Shown: one piece after another, positions 47,342-56,794 of the stretch | Layout: every line of letters begins with the position of its first letter | Position numbering within the stretch: the stretch's first letter is position 1 | Source: a virus | Direction: 5' to 3' (one strand) | Virus record (IMG/VR): IMGVR_UViG_3300017527_000263 | Coordinates: 1-62,562 of that record | DNA: 62,562 nucleotides | Translations under genes and position numbers: made by a program | The notes under the pieces: model-generated | Databases searched by the model: none | The model's input: only the letters and a program-made list of their open reading frames with translations | What the model was told of the DNA's origin: nothing

Positions 47342-49353
47342 TATGATTGTGTTCCTACAATAGTACCGTCTGTCCCACTTGTCGGAGCGCCGCTCTTAAT
47401 CCTTAAATCACCGGTAGCGTCCACCCAAAGGTAGTAACTGCCGATAACAAGAGGGTAATCGTCCCAATCAGAACCATCCATTTCAATAAAATCAAACACA
47501 GACGGATTATTACCTTGGCATTTAGATAGGTACGCCCTGGCGATATTTATCCCATACGCTGAGTCATTGTCTGTAAAATCGCACCCCACAACAGAAATGT
47601 CAGCCGTGCTTGCATGTGTGTTCGCTACAATCCCCCTCGCTTGTGTCTCTGTGTCTTGGTAGTCGTGCGCGTGGCACCCAACAAAAGACAAGGATCTGAA
47701 GCCGTCTATGTAAAAACCAGGCCACGTTGTACCACTGCCCTGGCTGTTTTCTATCGCCACGCAGCCACTGCAAACAGCCGATTTGTTTGTGGCGTCGCCC
47801 TGGTATCTTCCAGACGCGGCTACGTCATAGTCAAACCAGAATCCTGAGTCGCCGCTTCGATATACAATAGTACCGGTTAGCGTTACATTGTGGCTTTTAT
47901 TGACGAGTATCCCCGTTTTTTCAGCATTGGAAACGATGGCCGCACCGATAGAAATGTGGGATGAATCATGCACCCAAATACCATGAGCGTTGGCTGTCGT
48001 AACTGCACCAGTTGTGTTAACCCTGCAAGCATCGGTGACGGTGTTATAATCACCGTTGGGCAAAATTCCTAAATACCCGGCATTTTCAACAATCGAGCTA
48101 ATTGAGCTGTACCTTACTGCGTATGTGTCGCCAGAATTAAAATAAACTCCAACATGAGGAGTCCCGGTAACCGCAGCATCCTTAATAATGCCACCAACGG
48201 TAATGCGATTGCAATGCGCGGCGGTTGGCGTTATGAGGACACCACTGAACTCGACTGTATCAATATCTGGCCAAATATAAAGGTTGTCAGAGTCTACAAC
48301 CGCAATGCCATGTCCGTCTGCGTTTGTGATTATTGGTGTGATAATACCTTTTTCTGCACTGGTGATGCTTACGGCGCTACCGTCTGAATCTTTTATGGTT
48401 ATGTTTCCAATGTTGACAATCCCGGCAGAAGTTGTTTCAACCGTTCCGTTAGCTGTAGAGTTATTGGCTTTGTTTCCGTCGATTATACCCCCACCATCCA
48501 GGTCAAACCGATCAACCGTGTCTACATAAATCAGAGAGTCGTCTGTAGAGTCCGCAAGTTTAAGAGTCGCACCCTCTAAAACAGTAACCCTGATACTCTG
48601 GGCTATCGTTATTTTAAGTGATGTATAGGTGCCGTTAGAAAAAACAAGTTCACCACCAGCAGTTAAGGTGTTGACGGCATACTGTGCCGCGCTTGTACCG
48701 CTCCCAAACCAACTGGCGTGAACCGTGCCGCCTTCAACAAACCGAAGCATGTCAACGATGGTGATCTGTTGGTTGGGTCGCGCAATAATATGAGACGGTG
48801 TGTGTAATGTCAGAAGTTCATCACCAGTGGTCCGTACTAATTGCGCCCCAGGATCTACCTCTATAAAAAGGAACGGGTACAAAGTAAGATCAATGGAAGT
48901 GTCAAGCGTGTACGTCGATGTGGAGGAGTCGCCGTTATGCCTGAGAATAATCTTGGCGTGTTCTGAAGTCCCAACTTCAGTTATAATGTCGTAAATCGTG
49001 TCGCCCGTTCCAGAAGCAGTTACCCCCTGGTCTGCCTCAGCGGGGTCAGGGTAATAGGCGTATGTGGTCGAACTCGATGAGGTTGCTGCCGTTCCCACCC
49101 CGTCCACCGTCCATACCGTCACATCGGCGTCAGTTTTGAGTATAAACTTGTATTCGTCCGCGTAATAAATGGTCGCCTCACCGCGAGAATCAAATACAAC
49201 GGGATTCGCGGCATCAACAGTACACGCCTCGTCTGTGTAAACTACCTTTGGCGTGGATGTCCCAGACTCGTATGTATATAATTTATACCCAACCCCAGGA
49301 TCTCCGTCTGAATCAAAAACCTGCATTACCGGTGTGTAAATATGGTCGCCCAT
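47341..49353 (-). CDS. tailspike with head-binding domain and beta-helix
   Basis: A 670-residue protein. The first 90 residues (VGYKLYTYESGTSTPKVVYT, NPVVFDSRGEATIYY, YKFILKTDADVTVWTVDGV) are the head-binding domain common to podovirus tailspikes. After a linker comes a right-handed beta-helix (about 200-600, GIVNIGNITIKDSDGSAVSI and similar coils) that would bind or cut surface polysaccharide. No signal peptide, unlike the fibres at 22-36 kb. A purine-rich AAAAAGGAAAAAAA lies before the ATG. Confidence 0.84.
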   Translation of the reverse strand: MGDHIYTPVMQVFDSDGDPGVGYKLYTYESGTSTPKVVYTDEACTVDAANPVVFDSRGEATIYYADEYKFILKTDADVTVWTVDGVGTAATSSSSTTYAYYPDPAEADQGVTASGTGDTIYDIITEVGTSEHAKIILRHNGDSSTSTYTLDTSIDLTLYPFLFIEVDPGAQLVRTTGDELLTLHTPSHIIARPNQQITIVDMLRFVEGGTVHASWFGSGTSAAQYAVNTLTAGGELVFSNGTYTSLKITIAQSIRVTVLEGATLKLADSTDDSLIYVDTVDRFDLDGGGIIDGNKANNSTANGTVETTSAGIVNIGNITIKDSDGSAVSITSAEKGIITPIITNADGHGIAVVDSDNLYIWPDIDTVEFSGVLITPTAAHCNRITVGGIIKDAAVTGTPHVGVYFNSGDTYAVRYSSISSIVENAGYLGILPNGDYNTVTDACRVNTTGAVTTANAHGIWVHDSSHISIGAAIVSNAEKTGILVNKSHNVTLTGTIVYRSGDSGFWFDYDVAASGRYQGDATNKSAVCSGCVAIENSQGSGTTWPGFYIDGFRSLSFVGCHAHDYQDTETQARGIVANTHASTADISVVGCDFTDNDSAYGINIARAYLSKCQGNNPSVFDFIEMDGSDWDDYPLVIGSYYLWVDATGDLRIKSGAPTSGTDGTIVGTQS

Positions 49354-49365
49354 TTTTTTTCCTTT

Positions 49366-50085
49366 TTATCTCAGTACGAATGGGAATGCGAACGGGAACC
49401 CGTCGTCTTCAAACAGTGCCTTTGGCGAGACACTGGGGCCGCAAATAACGTCAGTCCTTATTTGGGGGACCGGGTGCAAGTTCATGTTTTTTATGGTTTT
49501 ATAGGTGGACATAGCTTTTAGAGCCACCATTTGTGATGGTTCTCGTTCATACTCAGGGGCTAATTCTACAGCAAGATTATATATAAACGCTGGTTCATAC
49601 GATGGATGTATCGTTAGGGTGGTGGCGTAGGACGTGAAGTTGCCCAACGCCTTCTGCGACCACATATGGACGGTGTAACTCTGGTCTGGTGTCGGCCAAA
49701 AGAAAAACGACCCTGAAGGATACGTCCTTTCGTAATAAATAGCGACCGGCCTTCGTTCGTCTGCTTTTTGGCCGGTATATGCGTATTCCTCCGCTGAGAA
49801 CGGAGTAATCGGGTAATCGACACTGCCGCTGCGAATGAAAATTGATTTTATTCTGTACGGCCATTCCGTATCTATGGTTGCGCCATCACCGACCGTGTAT
49901 GACGCAGTGCTGGATGAGAGAGAAAACGTCTCCCTATCAACAGCAGGTACGGTTGACGGTATGGCGGACCATTGCCGCAGCATCATATTGAACGCTTCAA
50001 GACCATCAGACAGGCCCTCCGCGCCCATGTTGTTCACGCCAATTTTTCTGCCAGCGGCTTCTATGATCTGCCTAACGGTTGTCAT
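49366..50085 (-). CDS. head-to-tail adaptor, P22 gp4-like
   Basis: A 239-residue protein starting MTTVRQIIEAAGRKIGV, with GLEAFNMMLRQWSA near 30 and FFFWPTPDQSYTVHMWSQKA in the middle, the pattern of P22 gp4 (DNA stabilisation, portal adaptor). GAGGTATAATA precedes the ATG. It assembles below the portal and receives the gp10-like hub. Confidence 0.82.
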   Translation of the reverse strand: MTTVRQIIEAAGRKIGVNNMGAEGLSDGLEAFNMMLRQWSAIPSTVPAVDRETFSLSSSTASYTVGDGATIDTEWPYRIKSIFIRSGSVDYPITPFSAEEYAYTGQKADERRPVAIYYERTYPSGSFFFWPTPDQSYTVHMWSQKALGNFTSYATTLTIHPSYEPAFIYNLAVELAPEYEREPSQMVALKAMSTYKTIKNMNLHPVPQIRTDVICGPSVSPKALFEDDGFPFAFPFVLR

Positions 50086-50087
50086 TA

Positions 50088-50354
50088 TTATACCTCAACA
50101 ACAATGTCGTGCTCCTTGAGCATATGTCTTGCGTACCATCTCGGATCTTTGTAGGTCAGATCACACTCATCACAACGAAGCGGCGGCTCAGGCTGCTCTG
50201 GCACATCGTCGTCAACGTGGTCGCCCCACATGGCCTCACCAATCTCAGGGTTCGGGTTATCGTACCAACCCTCTGTAATCGGCTCCCCCTCCTCAAAAAT
50301 GCGTCCTTCACCGTCCCGATGGTATAGCCACTGTCTATGATCGTTTAAAATCAT
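50088..50354 (-). CDS. small protein with a C2H2 zinc finger
   Basis: An 88-residue acidic protein whose C-terminal part, CDECDLTYKDPRWYARHMLK then EH, has C-x2-C-x12-H-x4-H spacing of a classical C2H2 finger. The N-terminal half is acidic and Pro-rich. It sits among head genes, where C2H2 fingers are unusual. It might be a minor capsid part or a moron acting on DNA. Confidence 0.7.
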   Translation of the reverse strand: MILNDHRQWLYHRDGEGRIFEEGEPITEGWYDNPNPEIGEAMWGDHVDDDVPEQPEPPLRCDECDLTYKDPRWYARHMLKEHDIVVEV

Positions 50355-50367
50355 TTCCCCTATTCTC

Positions 50368-51018
50368 CTATTTAGCCATTAAAAAGTCCGCCACGTTACC
50401 CCTGTATTCGAATGCCCCAACATGGGCCGTGTTGACATCTGGCCACATCCAAATTTTTCCACCGATGTCTCTCCATCTCCTACAAAAAGTGTAGTCTTCC
50501 CCTTTATACATCCCGTCGTAGACAAGAAAATCGAATAACGAGAAGCGTTCGTCTCCTTCATCGGACGTATACTTCAAGTCGGGATACGCGAGATACATAT
50601 TTTTAATGACGCTTGTTTTTATCGCCAGTAATCCAGTACCCGCCGCAGATAACTTGATCCACCCGTCTTCTACTAAGGGCTTTCCGTCTTCGCCCGACTC
50701 TATTTTACAGGTGTAACTCTCCGCAGTTTCTTTACGTCGATACGCTATAAACGACACGTCCCTATCGGACGTAACCAAGTGAGCTACGGATTTAGGGTCA
50801 AAGGCCACATCAGAGTCAATGAAAAGAATTACATCCGCACCCGAATCGACTGCTTTGCCGACCATCTCATTTCGGATTTTGGGCAAAACACTACTGGTGC
50901 TCAGATCAACCGCCACGGAATGCCCACCATGCGTCAGCATATTGTGGAGACTCAAAAGAGACGCGACGGTCTGTGGGACAATGTGGCCCGTTGACGGGAT
51001 ACCGATAAAAATTTTCAT
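50368..51018 (-). CDS. GT-A type glycosyltransferase
   Basis: A 216-residue protein. The Rossmann-like start (MKIFIGIPSTGHIVPQTVAS), the D-S-D metal/sugar-nucleotide motif at 68-70 in ILFIDSDVAFD, and the acceptor-side GEDYTFCRRWRDIGG near 174 match GT-A glycosyltransferases. It has no membrane segment. It lies between the capsid gene and neck genes, which suggests decoration of virion proteins or the host surface. It has no clear ribosome site and is preceded by a strong hairpin. Confidence 0.8.
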   Translation of the reverse strand: MKIFIGIPSTGHIVPQTVASLLSLHNMLTHGGHSVAVDLSTSSVLPKIRNEMVGKAVDSGADVILFIDSDVAFDPKSVAHLVTSDRDVSFIAYRRKETAESYTCKIESGEDGKPLVEDGWIKLSAAGTGLLAIKTSVIKNMYLAYPDLKYTSDEGDERFSLFDFLVYDGMYKGEDYTFCRRWRDIGGKIWMWPDVNTAHVGAFEYRGNVADFLMAK

Positions 51019-51024
51019 AAAGTT

Positions 51025-51046
51025 ACGGGGGCTTTTACACCCCCGT
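51025..51046 (-). terminator. hairpin before the glycosyltransferase gene
   Basis: ACGGGGG-TGTAAAAG-CCCCCGT on the minus strand: a 7-bp G/C-rich stem with an 8-base loop between the stop at 51052 and the ATG at 51018. No T-run follows, so it may be a weak terminator, a processing site, or part of start control. Confidence 0.5.
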
Positions 51047-51051
51047 TGATT

Positions 51052-51258
51052 TTAATTCTCGTCAGTTACAAGACCGAAAGCGATAAGTGCATCATTGATC
51101 GCGCTGACAGCCGTAATCAGGGTGGCCGTGTCGGTCGGTGTGGTAGCACCGGTCTGCTGAACAACTGGGGTTGATCCCAAGAAAGCAATCTTCTCGGTCG
51201 TAGCCAGACCAAAACACGCACCGTCAGGCTGATTTGTTCCGATATATTCTACTGCCAT
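51052..51258 (-). CDS. small virion-associated protein
   Basis: A 68-residue protein (MAVEYIGTNQPDGACFGLAT) with AAAAGGAGTTTTATC upstream. It lies directly after the coat gene and resembles small head-associated proteins seen in that position in related phages. It might be a decoration or head-fibre element; no motif proves it. Confidence 0.66.
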   Translation of the reverse strand: MAVEYIGTNQPDGACFGLATTEKIAFLGSTPVVQQTGATTPTDTATLITAVSAINDALIAFGLVTDEN

Positions 51259-51279
51259 GATAAAACTCCTTTTGAGATT

Positions 51280-51305
51280 CTCCGGTGAGAGTTAACCCAC
51301 CGGAG
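51280..51305 (-). terminator. hairpin downstream of the coat gene
   Basis: CTCCGGTG and CACCGGAG form a perfect 8-bp stem with a 10-base loop, 15 bp after the coat stop. No clear T-run. A partial terminator or RNA-stability element after a highly expressed coat gene is common in phages. Confidence 0.55.
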
Positions 51306-51319
51306 GTTTATGTAGCGAA

Positions 51320-52522
51320 TTAGCCAATCACGCGGCATCCGAACTCGGGACGCTGGGCCAGGAATCCGAAGAACACGTCCAGGCGCATGGGGTAATTGGC
51401 GTTGTTGATGTCGTACTGACGGAGGATACGAATGTTGATACCGTCCTGTGCCATCTGTGACTTAAAGGTAACATCACTCGGCATTTCAAGGTTGGCACAA
51501 GCAAACGTGTACGCTTCAGGATGGAACACAAGGTTCTGCGGATACGCGGTGGAAGCCGTACCAACCTCGGTCACAGCAGCGCCGTCCTGTGGGAAGGCGT
51601 CGATGTTCTGTTTCGCACCGGTGGAGTACATCGCCGGTTTAACAGTGAGGGAAGCCTCGTTGCTGGCGGCAGTGGCAAGAGTCGTAACAACAAACTGTTG
51701 CAGTTCGCCAGTGGTTTCCTTGGTTTCCGGGTTGACAGCGTAAACAGCGGCGACGGTGAACACATCGCCAGCGGCGAAGGTGTCAGTCGCGTTGGTCAGT
51801 CCATCAACAACGATAGTGGTCGATCCTTCAACAGCAATCGTGTCGTGGATAACGACAGTACCAACACGAGAACCGCAAGTAACGGTCTTCACATTCTGGG
51901 ACATATTCCAATCCATACCCAGAGCGCGACCCATACGACCACTCATGTACTGTTTTCCAACCTCGGCTTGCTGGTTGAAAAGTGAGCTCAACGCAGCAAC
52001 GGTGCCAGCTTCGGCAGCGGGGTTGACGACGGCGTGACGCGGATCAATCGGAGCAGCGCACTCATTCAACAGGCGATGAGCGTCCATCCAATGTGCGGCA
52101 GTCGTCGGGGTGGTACCGGCAGTACCTACCAAGTTGTAGGTGTTATAGACAGCCTGTTGGTAACAATAGGCATCAATCTTGGACGCCAGAACAGACATGG
52201 CCGGACGGATAAACCGGTCGCTGAACTCATTGATCTCAAGCGCAAGGTCAGAGTCGGAGAAGTTCATGTCAACGCCGCGAATCTGGCCAATGACCAGGCT
52301 CACGCTTGCTTCTGACTGATCCTGAGCATCAATCGCCCAAGTGGACCGCACGGTGTACTGGTTGGGCAGACGAATACGCAGCGTGGAACCGCGTTTCTGG
52401 CCACCGAATGTGGTTTCTTTGTCATGCTGTTTGTCGATGTTGCCGACAAAAGCCAGGTTATTATGCAGGATTCTGAGTGCCTCTGCGGTGATCGCACTCG
52501 GTTTCAGATAACTGTTAGCCAT
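51320..52522 (-). CDS. major capsid (coat) protein, P22-type
   Basis: A 400-residue protein starting MANSYLKPSAITAEALRILH. The IRLPNQYTVRSTWAIDAQDQ, NEFSDRFIRPAMSVLASKID and ILRQYDINNANYPMRLDVFF segments follow the P22 coat family of HK97-fold proteins; residues about 215-310, with many Thr/Val strands, may correspond to the inserted I-domain region. AAGGAGTATTAAAA precedes the ATG. It assembles on the scaffold encoded just upstream. Confidence 0.86.
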   Translation of the reverse strand: MANSYLKPSAITAEALRILHNNLAFVGNIDKQHDKETTFGGQKRGSTLRIRLPNQYTVRSTWAIDAQDQSEASVSLVIGQIRGVDMNFSDSDLALEINEFSDRFIRPAMSVLASKIDAYCYQQAVYNTYNLVGTAGTTPTTAAHWMDAHRLLNECAAPIDPRHAVVNPAAEAGTVAALSSLFNQQAEVGKQYMSGRMGRALGMDWNMSQNVKTVTCGSRVGTVVIHDTIAVEGSTTIVVDGLTNATDTFAAGDVFTVAAVYAVNPETKETTGELQQFVVTTLATAASNEASLTVKPAMYSTGAKQNIDAFPQDGAAVTEVGTASTAYPQNLVFHPEAYTFACANLEMPSDVTFKSQMAQDGINIRILRQYDINNANYPMRLDVFFGFLAQRPEFGCRVIG

Positions 52523-52534
52523 TTTTAATACTCC

Positions 52535-53356
52535 TTATATCTTCCCCTCGTTCCGCAGTCTAATCCATTCTTTGGGGTTTTCCTCAAGCAACTTGTCTGG
52601 ATCAAAGCCGCCAGTTTCTACCCCCTTGACCGGTTTAATCGGCGGTGGGGCGCTGGATGATTTTTGCTTAGAAAGTGATATTCTGTTCTCTATTCGTCCG
52701 AGGGCCAGTGCTTTCTTGCGTGGAGGCAGTTTTGAAATACGCGCAGCTTCTTCTGGATTCTTGCCAAGATGATAGGCGATTTCTTCAGGCGTGTCGGTTT
52801 CGATAATCAAACCAGCAAGGTCGTTGTCCATGACATCGGGAGGTAGTACAGCAATTACTCTGTCGTAGTCCTCAAACTTCGCCCTACCGTCGTCGTTTAC
52901 CTTGATGATGTTTGCTACAAAACTGTCCTGCGCCTGCTTCTGTTCGCGATCCTGGCGTTCTTTCTCAGTTTCTTGCTGGATGCTCGCCTTTTCCGCTTTT
53001 AAATTCCAAGCTATAGAAGCCTTAATGAACTCAGCGTCGGTGTCAAAGTCTTCAATCCTTGGTTCGTCCGCTGAGTGCTTACTGGCAGACAACTCGGCAA
53101 GCTTTTTCTCAAGCTCACTTTCTCGCTCCTTGCCAGCCGCAACCTCGTTCATCGCCTCCAACTTTTGCTTCGTGATGGTGTCGATGCGTTTCTGGAACCA
53201 AGGTTTCTTCTCTGTTTCCTGCTGCTCCCTTTCCGCTTGGTCTTCCTCGGTTACTTCTTCCTGCACCTCAGTTTCCTGAGTGGTTTCTTCCTCGATGGCG
53301 GCTTCTTCCATCACTTCTTCAGCCACTTCCTCAGTCTCAATGACTTCACTCTCCAT
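52535..53356 (-). CDS. scaffolding protein
   Basis: A 273-residue protein started at ATGGAGAGTG after AGGAG (a TTG two codons earlier is less likely). The first 50 residues are almost all Glu/Thr/Val; the middle is helical (KLEAMNEVAAGKERESELEK); the end is Lys-rich. Acidic, elongated helical proteins between portal and coat genes are phage scaffolds that leave the capsid on maturation. Confidence 0.8.
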   Translation of the reverse strand: MESEVIETEEVAEEVMEEAAIEEETTQETEVQEEVTEEDQAEREQQETEKKPWFQKRIDTITKQKLEAMNEVAAGKERESELEKKLAELSASKHSADEPRIEDFDTDAEFIKASIAWNLKAEKASIQQETEKERQDREQKQAQDSFVANIIKVNDDGRAKFEDYDRVIAVLPPDVMDNDLAGLIIETDTPEEIAYHLGKNPEEAARISKLPPRKKALALGRIENRISLSKQKSSSAPPPIKPVKGVETGGFDPDKLLEENPKEWIRLRNEGKI

Positions 53357-53404
53357 TGCCAATCTCCTTCTCCTGCATAAGCAGTATTAAAAACTTCTCC
53401 CGGT

Positions 53405-55345
53405 TTAACCGGTATTTTTGGGTGGGGTCTGGATTTCGATAGTCTTCTTTACATTATCTAAACCCTTCCCGCCAATTTCTAACCGCAGCTTTTCAATTTC
53501 CAACTCCTTGCCGTGGTTATCTATCTCTTTGCCCCTGTTGTCCTCTGCCTTGCCTTGGACTTCCAGTTGCTTGATTTGTAGTTCCGCCTCCGTTTTTGCC
53601 TGTTCTTCCGGTGGGGGTGGTTGGGGTTGGTTGGCCTGCTCAAGCTGCTGCCCAAGTTCCTGAGCACCGGGCCAATCAAGATTCTGTGCAATCTTCGGGA
53701 TAAGTACGGGGGCGAACTGAGGCGCGGTTTGCGCTACCATCAGCATCCCCTCTGCCGCTTCTTCCCTCCGTGTGGCAAAGTCGGGGCCAACATCGTAGGT
53801 AACGTCGTATCGTCCGACTGACAGGTCGTTAAGGACTTGGCCGGTGACGGGGTTTTTCTCGTTGATTTTAGCCCATGCTTCCGAACCGTCCTCGTTTAAA
53901 AGACGAACCACCCTCTCTGTGTCGTAAATTCTTGGGATTAAATCAACTAAGATTTTAGCCGTGTACTTAATCGCCTTGGCCTGGTTGTCCACGAAAACAT
54001 AGGATGCTGTGCTGCTTTGGTTCTGCCGCTTGCCGATTGCCTTGCCTGATGTCTCGTTCCCGCTGGCACCCAATGAAGCGTCGTAGATATTGGTGGTGGC
54101 TTTTATATCGTCGGACGCGATCATTGATTCGTGGTGTGCGCCCGTGTTTGGAATGGACGGAGAACTTGGCTGCGGTCTGCCGTTGCCCACATCGTTATAT
54201 AGACGGTAGGCTTGTGGCTTAATGTGAGCTTCGTTCCACTGTTTTTCGTGTCCCTCTATTTCGTCGGGGGTAACATGATATGGCTGTTTAGGGGCTTGGG
54301 CCAGAGTCTCAACCATGTTGGACCGCGCCCAGTTGTAAAGTTTCTGCGCGTCGATAGAGTGTCTGATTGCTGATCTCAACACCCTTTTGCCGTCAATCCA
54401 AATCTCGTCGCCAAGACATGGTACAATCGGGATATACTTGCCGGGGAGTTCAGACGGACCCTCAAGAATCTCCTGTCCGTTCATTTTGCACCACATTATT
54501 TTGTGGTACTTGGATTTTCTCGACCGGTTATAGGGCAATGGACCAGGCACCCCATCACCAGAAACAAACTTCATTTCGACAGCGTTTATGCCGTCCGGGG
54601 CGACAAATTTCTTTTCGGTCTTGGGGTTCTTTATCTCGACGACTCTCCCATCGACGAGTTCGAAGATTTCTTTCTCTGCCTTTTCCTTATAGAAATATTC
54701 TGCCACACGAACTTTTTCAGCAGCGAACCAACCAGACTGTTCCTCACCTGTACTGCTTTCAAAATCTGCCTTGCTTTTCGCCTTCGGGTATTCGGCGTCA
54801 AACTTATCCTGGCTCATCGTTTCGACAATGAACGCATACCCGATGTCCGAATAGTCAACCTTGGTGGCAGACTGGTCCATGTAGACGGCGGCGGGGTTAA
54901 CAATCCGTTCTATGGAAATGTCTTGGTCGAACGCAGTGTCATCAGCGTAGTCGGTTAGTATTCTCCAATACCCGTACCCGCCACGAACCGCGTCTTCGTA
55001 CCCCTTGTCGTATGCGGCTTCTGCGTCACTTACGTTCTCTATGTTCCTGATAATACCTGTAAAAAGTGTAGCAACCCCAATATCGCTACCAGAATCTACC
55101 GGCCTGATTTTTACTCTCGGCCTATTCCTTCGCGCACTCCCGGTGATCTGCTTGACAGCACCAGCCACCTTATTGATAGTGATACATGGTCGGCCAACGC
55201 GCTGCGCCTTGTCGTCGTCGGACCATTGGCCCTCACCGTTTTCAAAGTGGGTGTCGAATTGAAAGGTTGCCCGGTTATCGGTTTCTGCGGATTCGGAATC
55301 CCGTAACCGATCACGGGCCTGTTTTAAAATTTCTTCGTTTTTCAC
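53405..55345 (-). CDS. portal protein, P22 gp1-type
   Basis: A 646-residue protein started at GTG, which overlaps the terminase stop as GTGA. Family segments include RPCITINKVAGAVKQITGSA, GYEDAVRGGYGYWRILTDYA, PAAVYMDQSATKVDYSDIGY and KQPYHVTPDEIEGHEKQWNE. The last 80 residues are a long Glu/Lys/Gln coiled coil (KTEAELQIKQLEVQGKAEDN), as in the barrel of P22 portals. It forms the dodecameric vertex for DNA packaging. Confidence 0.88.
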   Translation of the reverse strand: MKNEEILKQARDRLRDSESAETDNRATFQFDTHFENGEGQWSDDDKAQRVGRPCITINKVAGAVKQITGSARRNRPRVKIRPVDSGSDIGVATLFTGIIRNIENVSDAEAAYDKGYEDAVRGGYGYWRILTDYADDTAFDQDISIERIVNPAAVYMDQSATKVDYSDIGYAFIVETMSQDKFDAEYPKAKSKADFESSTGEEQSGWFAAEKVRVAEYFYKEKAEKEIFELVDGRVVEIKNPKTEKKFVAPDGINAVEMKFVSGDGVPGPLPYNRSRKSKYHKIMWCKMNGQEILEGPSELPGKYIPIVPCLGDEIWIDGKRVLRSAIRHSIDAQKLYNWARSNMVETLAQAPKQPYHVTPDEIEGHEKQWNEAHIKPQAYRLYNDVGNGRPQPSSPSIPNTGAHHESMIASDDIKATTNIYDASLGASGNETSGKAIGKRQNQSSTASYVFVDNQAKAIKYTAKILVDLIPRIYDTERVVRLLNEDGSEAWAKINEKNPVTGQVLNDLSVGRYDVTYDVGPDFATRREEAAEGMLMVAQTAPQFAPVLIPKIAQNLDWPGAQELGQQLEQANQPQPPPPEEQAKTEAELQIKQLEVQGKAEDNRGKEIDNHGKELEIEKLRLEIGGKGLDNVKKTIEIQTPPKNTG

Positions 55346-56718
55346 ATGCCCATCCAACTTGAGGGTTGCGGTGGAGGTACCTTACTCGCCGGTCTTATTG
55401 ATGGACCGAATATCCGTGTTGCTGGATATTGAAGGGCGTCGTGGACATCGCAGTACTTATCCTTGTCCTTGCCCGAAATTGATTCTTTAAAAACACCAGA
55501 CTTGCCAATCTCTGGGTACCCGTACCCGCCAAGAAACCCGTCTATAAGGATCGGGCATTCGGTCGGATCTACTAGGATACCGTCGCGCCTGTTCAGTCTG
55601 TTGGCCACCGACTCGCGGCGAACCTTGAAGGTCTGTATGCCTTCTTTGATATTGATGCCACAGTGCGCCCTAATGTAGTCTGCTGCGGTCATCTTGCGGG
55701 AATCTCTCGTTCTATTCCCTGCGGGATCGCCTATGTCCTTGTAGATCGTGTCGGCTGGAAGATGTTGAGCACACCAGATTTTTACGATGTCGCCAAAATC
55801 CTCAATCCCCGCGTCGTCTTCCCAGAACTCCTTAAAAACCAACCATTGATTTCCAAGCAAGTAGGTCAAAACACACGCCGGGTGCAGCCCTGTATGATCC
55901 CACCCCCTGATAACCACATCTTGGCCGTCGTCTATGGCCTTCTCTACTATTGGTAAGAGGGGTACTTCTGACACATGATCTTTGCGGCTAAACTCTGGAT
56001 AGACCGCTTTGCCCGTGAACGCCGCCGACCAACTGCAATAATATTCCTGCTTAAACATAGCCTCGCCACGGGACGGGCCATACTGCGAAATCAGTTCGCG
56101 CCGAATAGATGCAAGCTGTTTTTCAGAAAAGACGGTTGTGTCGTTTACGGTCAGGAGTTCAGAGAACCAGCCGGGTTCGGTAATCCCAAACTCATACGTT
56201 GTTTTACAGTGGTTCTCTCCACGGGGGGTTGAAATAAATAAGCACCACCCGTTATTCTCAGAAACAATCGGCATGAGATAAGCCCACGCAGCAGGATCAG
56301 CTAACGCCCACTCTGAAAACACAAGACCGGCAGGGGGGGAGCCGACTTGCGAATCGTAGTTATCGCTTCCCATCACCTGCCACGTAGACCCATTCTTAAA
56401 GCGGATCATCATCTCTTGTTCGCGGGTCGTTGCGCGGATCTCTTGCGGGAACGCCTCGTCTATCCTGCGTTTTCCCGTGTGGGGGTTTACCGCGTCCCAG
56501 ATTGCTTTCCTTGCTTGGGACGCTTCAGGCAGCATGTGCCAATAGGTCGCAACCCGTTTCATGGCGGCTGTGGCGGTCCAGTGAAGACAGACATCATCCT
56601 TACCAGAACGACGGTGCCAAATAGCGCAAGCTCGTTTTCCACCAGTTTCCAAGTAATCCCAAAGGTTGTCCTGGTACGGCCTTGGCATCCAGTTGTGCGG
56701 TATTGTTATCTTCGCCAT
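55342..56718 (-). CDS. terL: terminase large subunit
   Basis: A 458-residue packaging motor. ATPase: Walker A HRRSGKD (35-41), Walker B strand GLVFSEW with Glu136, coupling motif FISTPRG (161-167). Nuclease: Asp274 in RGWDHTG, a second acidic site around IGDPAGN (329-335) and Asp424/Asp427 in KYCDVHDALQY. It cuts concatemers and drives DNA through the portal encoded next. The only purine run before the ATG is the 3' arm of a terminator-like hairpin, so its translation may be weak or controlled. Confidence 0.92.
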   Translation of the reverse strand: MAKITIPHNWMPRPYQDNLWDYLETGGKRACAIWHRRSGKDDVCLHWTATAAMKRVATYWHMLPEASQARKAIWDAVNPHTGKRRIDEAFPQEIRATTREQEMMIRFKNGSTWQVMGSDNYDSQVGSPPAGLVFSEWALADPAAWAYLMPIVSENNGWCLFISTPRGENHCKTTYEFGITEPGWFSELLTVNDTTVFSEKQLASIRRELISQYGPSRGEAMFKQEYYCSWSAAFTGKAVYPEFSRKDHVSEVPLLPIVEKAIDDGQDVVIRGWDHTGLHPACVLTYLLGNQWLVFKEFWEDDAGIEDFGDIVKIWCAQHLPADTIYKDIGDPAGNRTRDSRKMTAADYIRAHCGINIKEGIQTFKVRRESVANRLNRRDGILVDPTECPILIDGFLGGYGYPEIGKSGVFKESISGKDKDKYCDVHDALQYPATRIFGPSIRPASKVPPPQPSSWMGM

Positions 56719-56727
56719 AAACGCAAA

Positions 56728-56765
56728 AACCCCAACAGCCCGATATTACTCAGACAATTGGGGTT
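56728..56765 (-). terminator. terminator-like hairpin just upstream of terL
   Basis: On the minus strand AACCCCAA (56758-56765 complement) pairs with TTGGGGTT (56728-56735 complement), a perfect 8-bp stem with a 22-base loop, followed by TTTTT. It stands between a promoter-proximal small gene and terL, with the terL ATG 10 bases beyond. Confidence 0.62.
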
Positions 56766-56794
56766 TCCGAAAACCTTTCGTTTCGGTTTAACGC

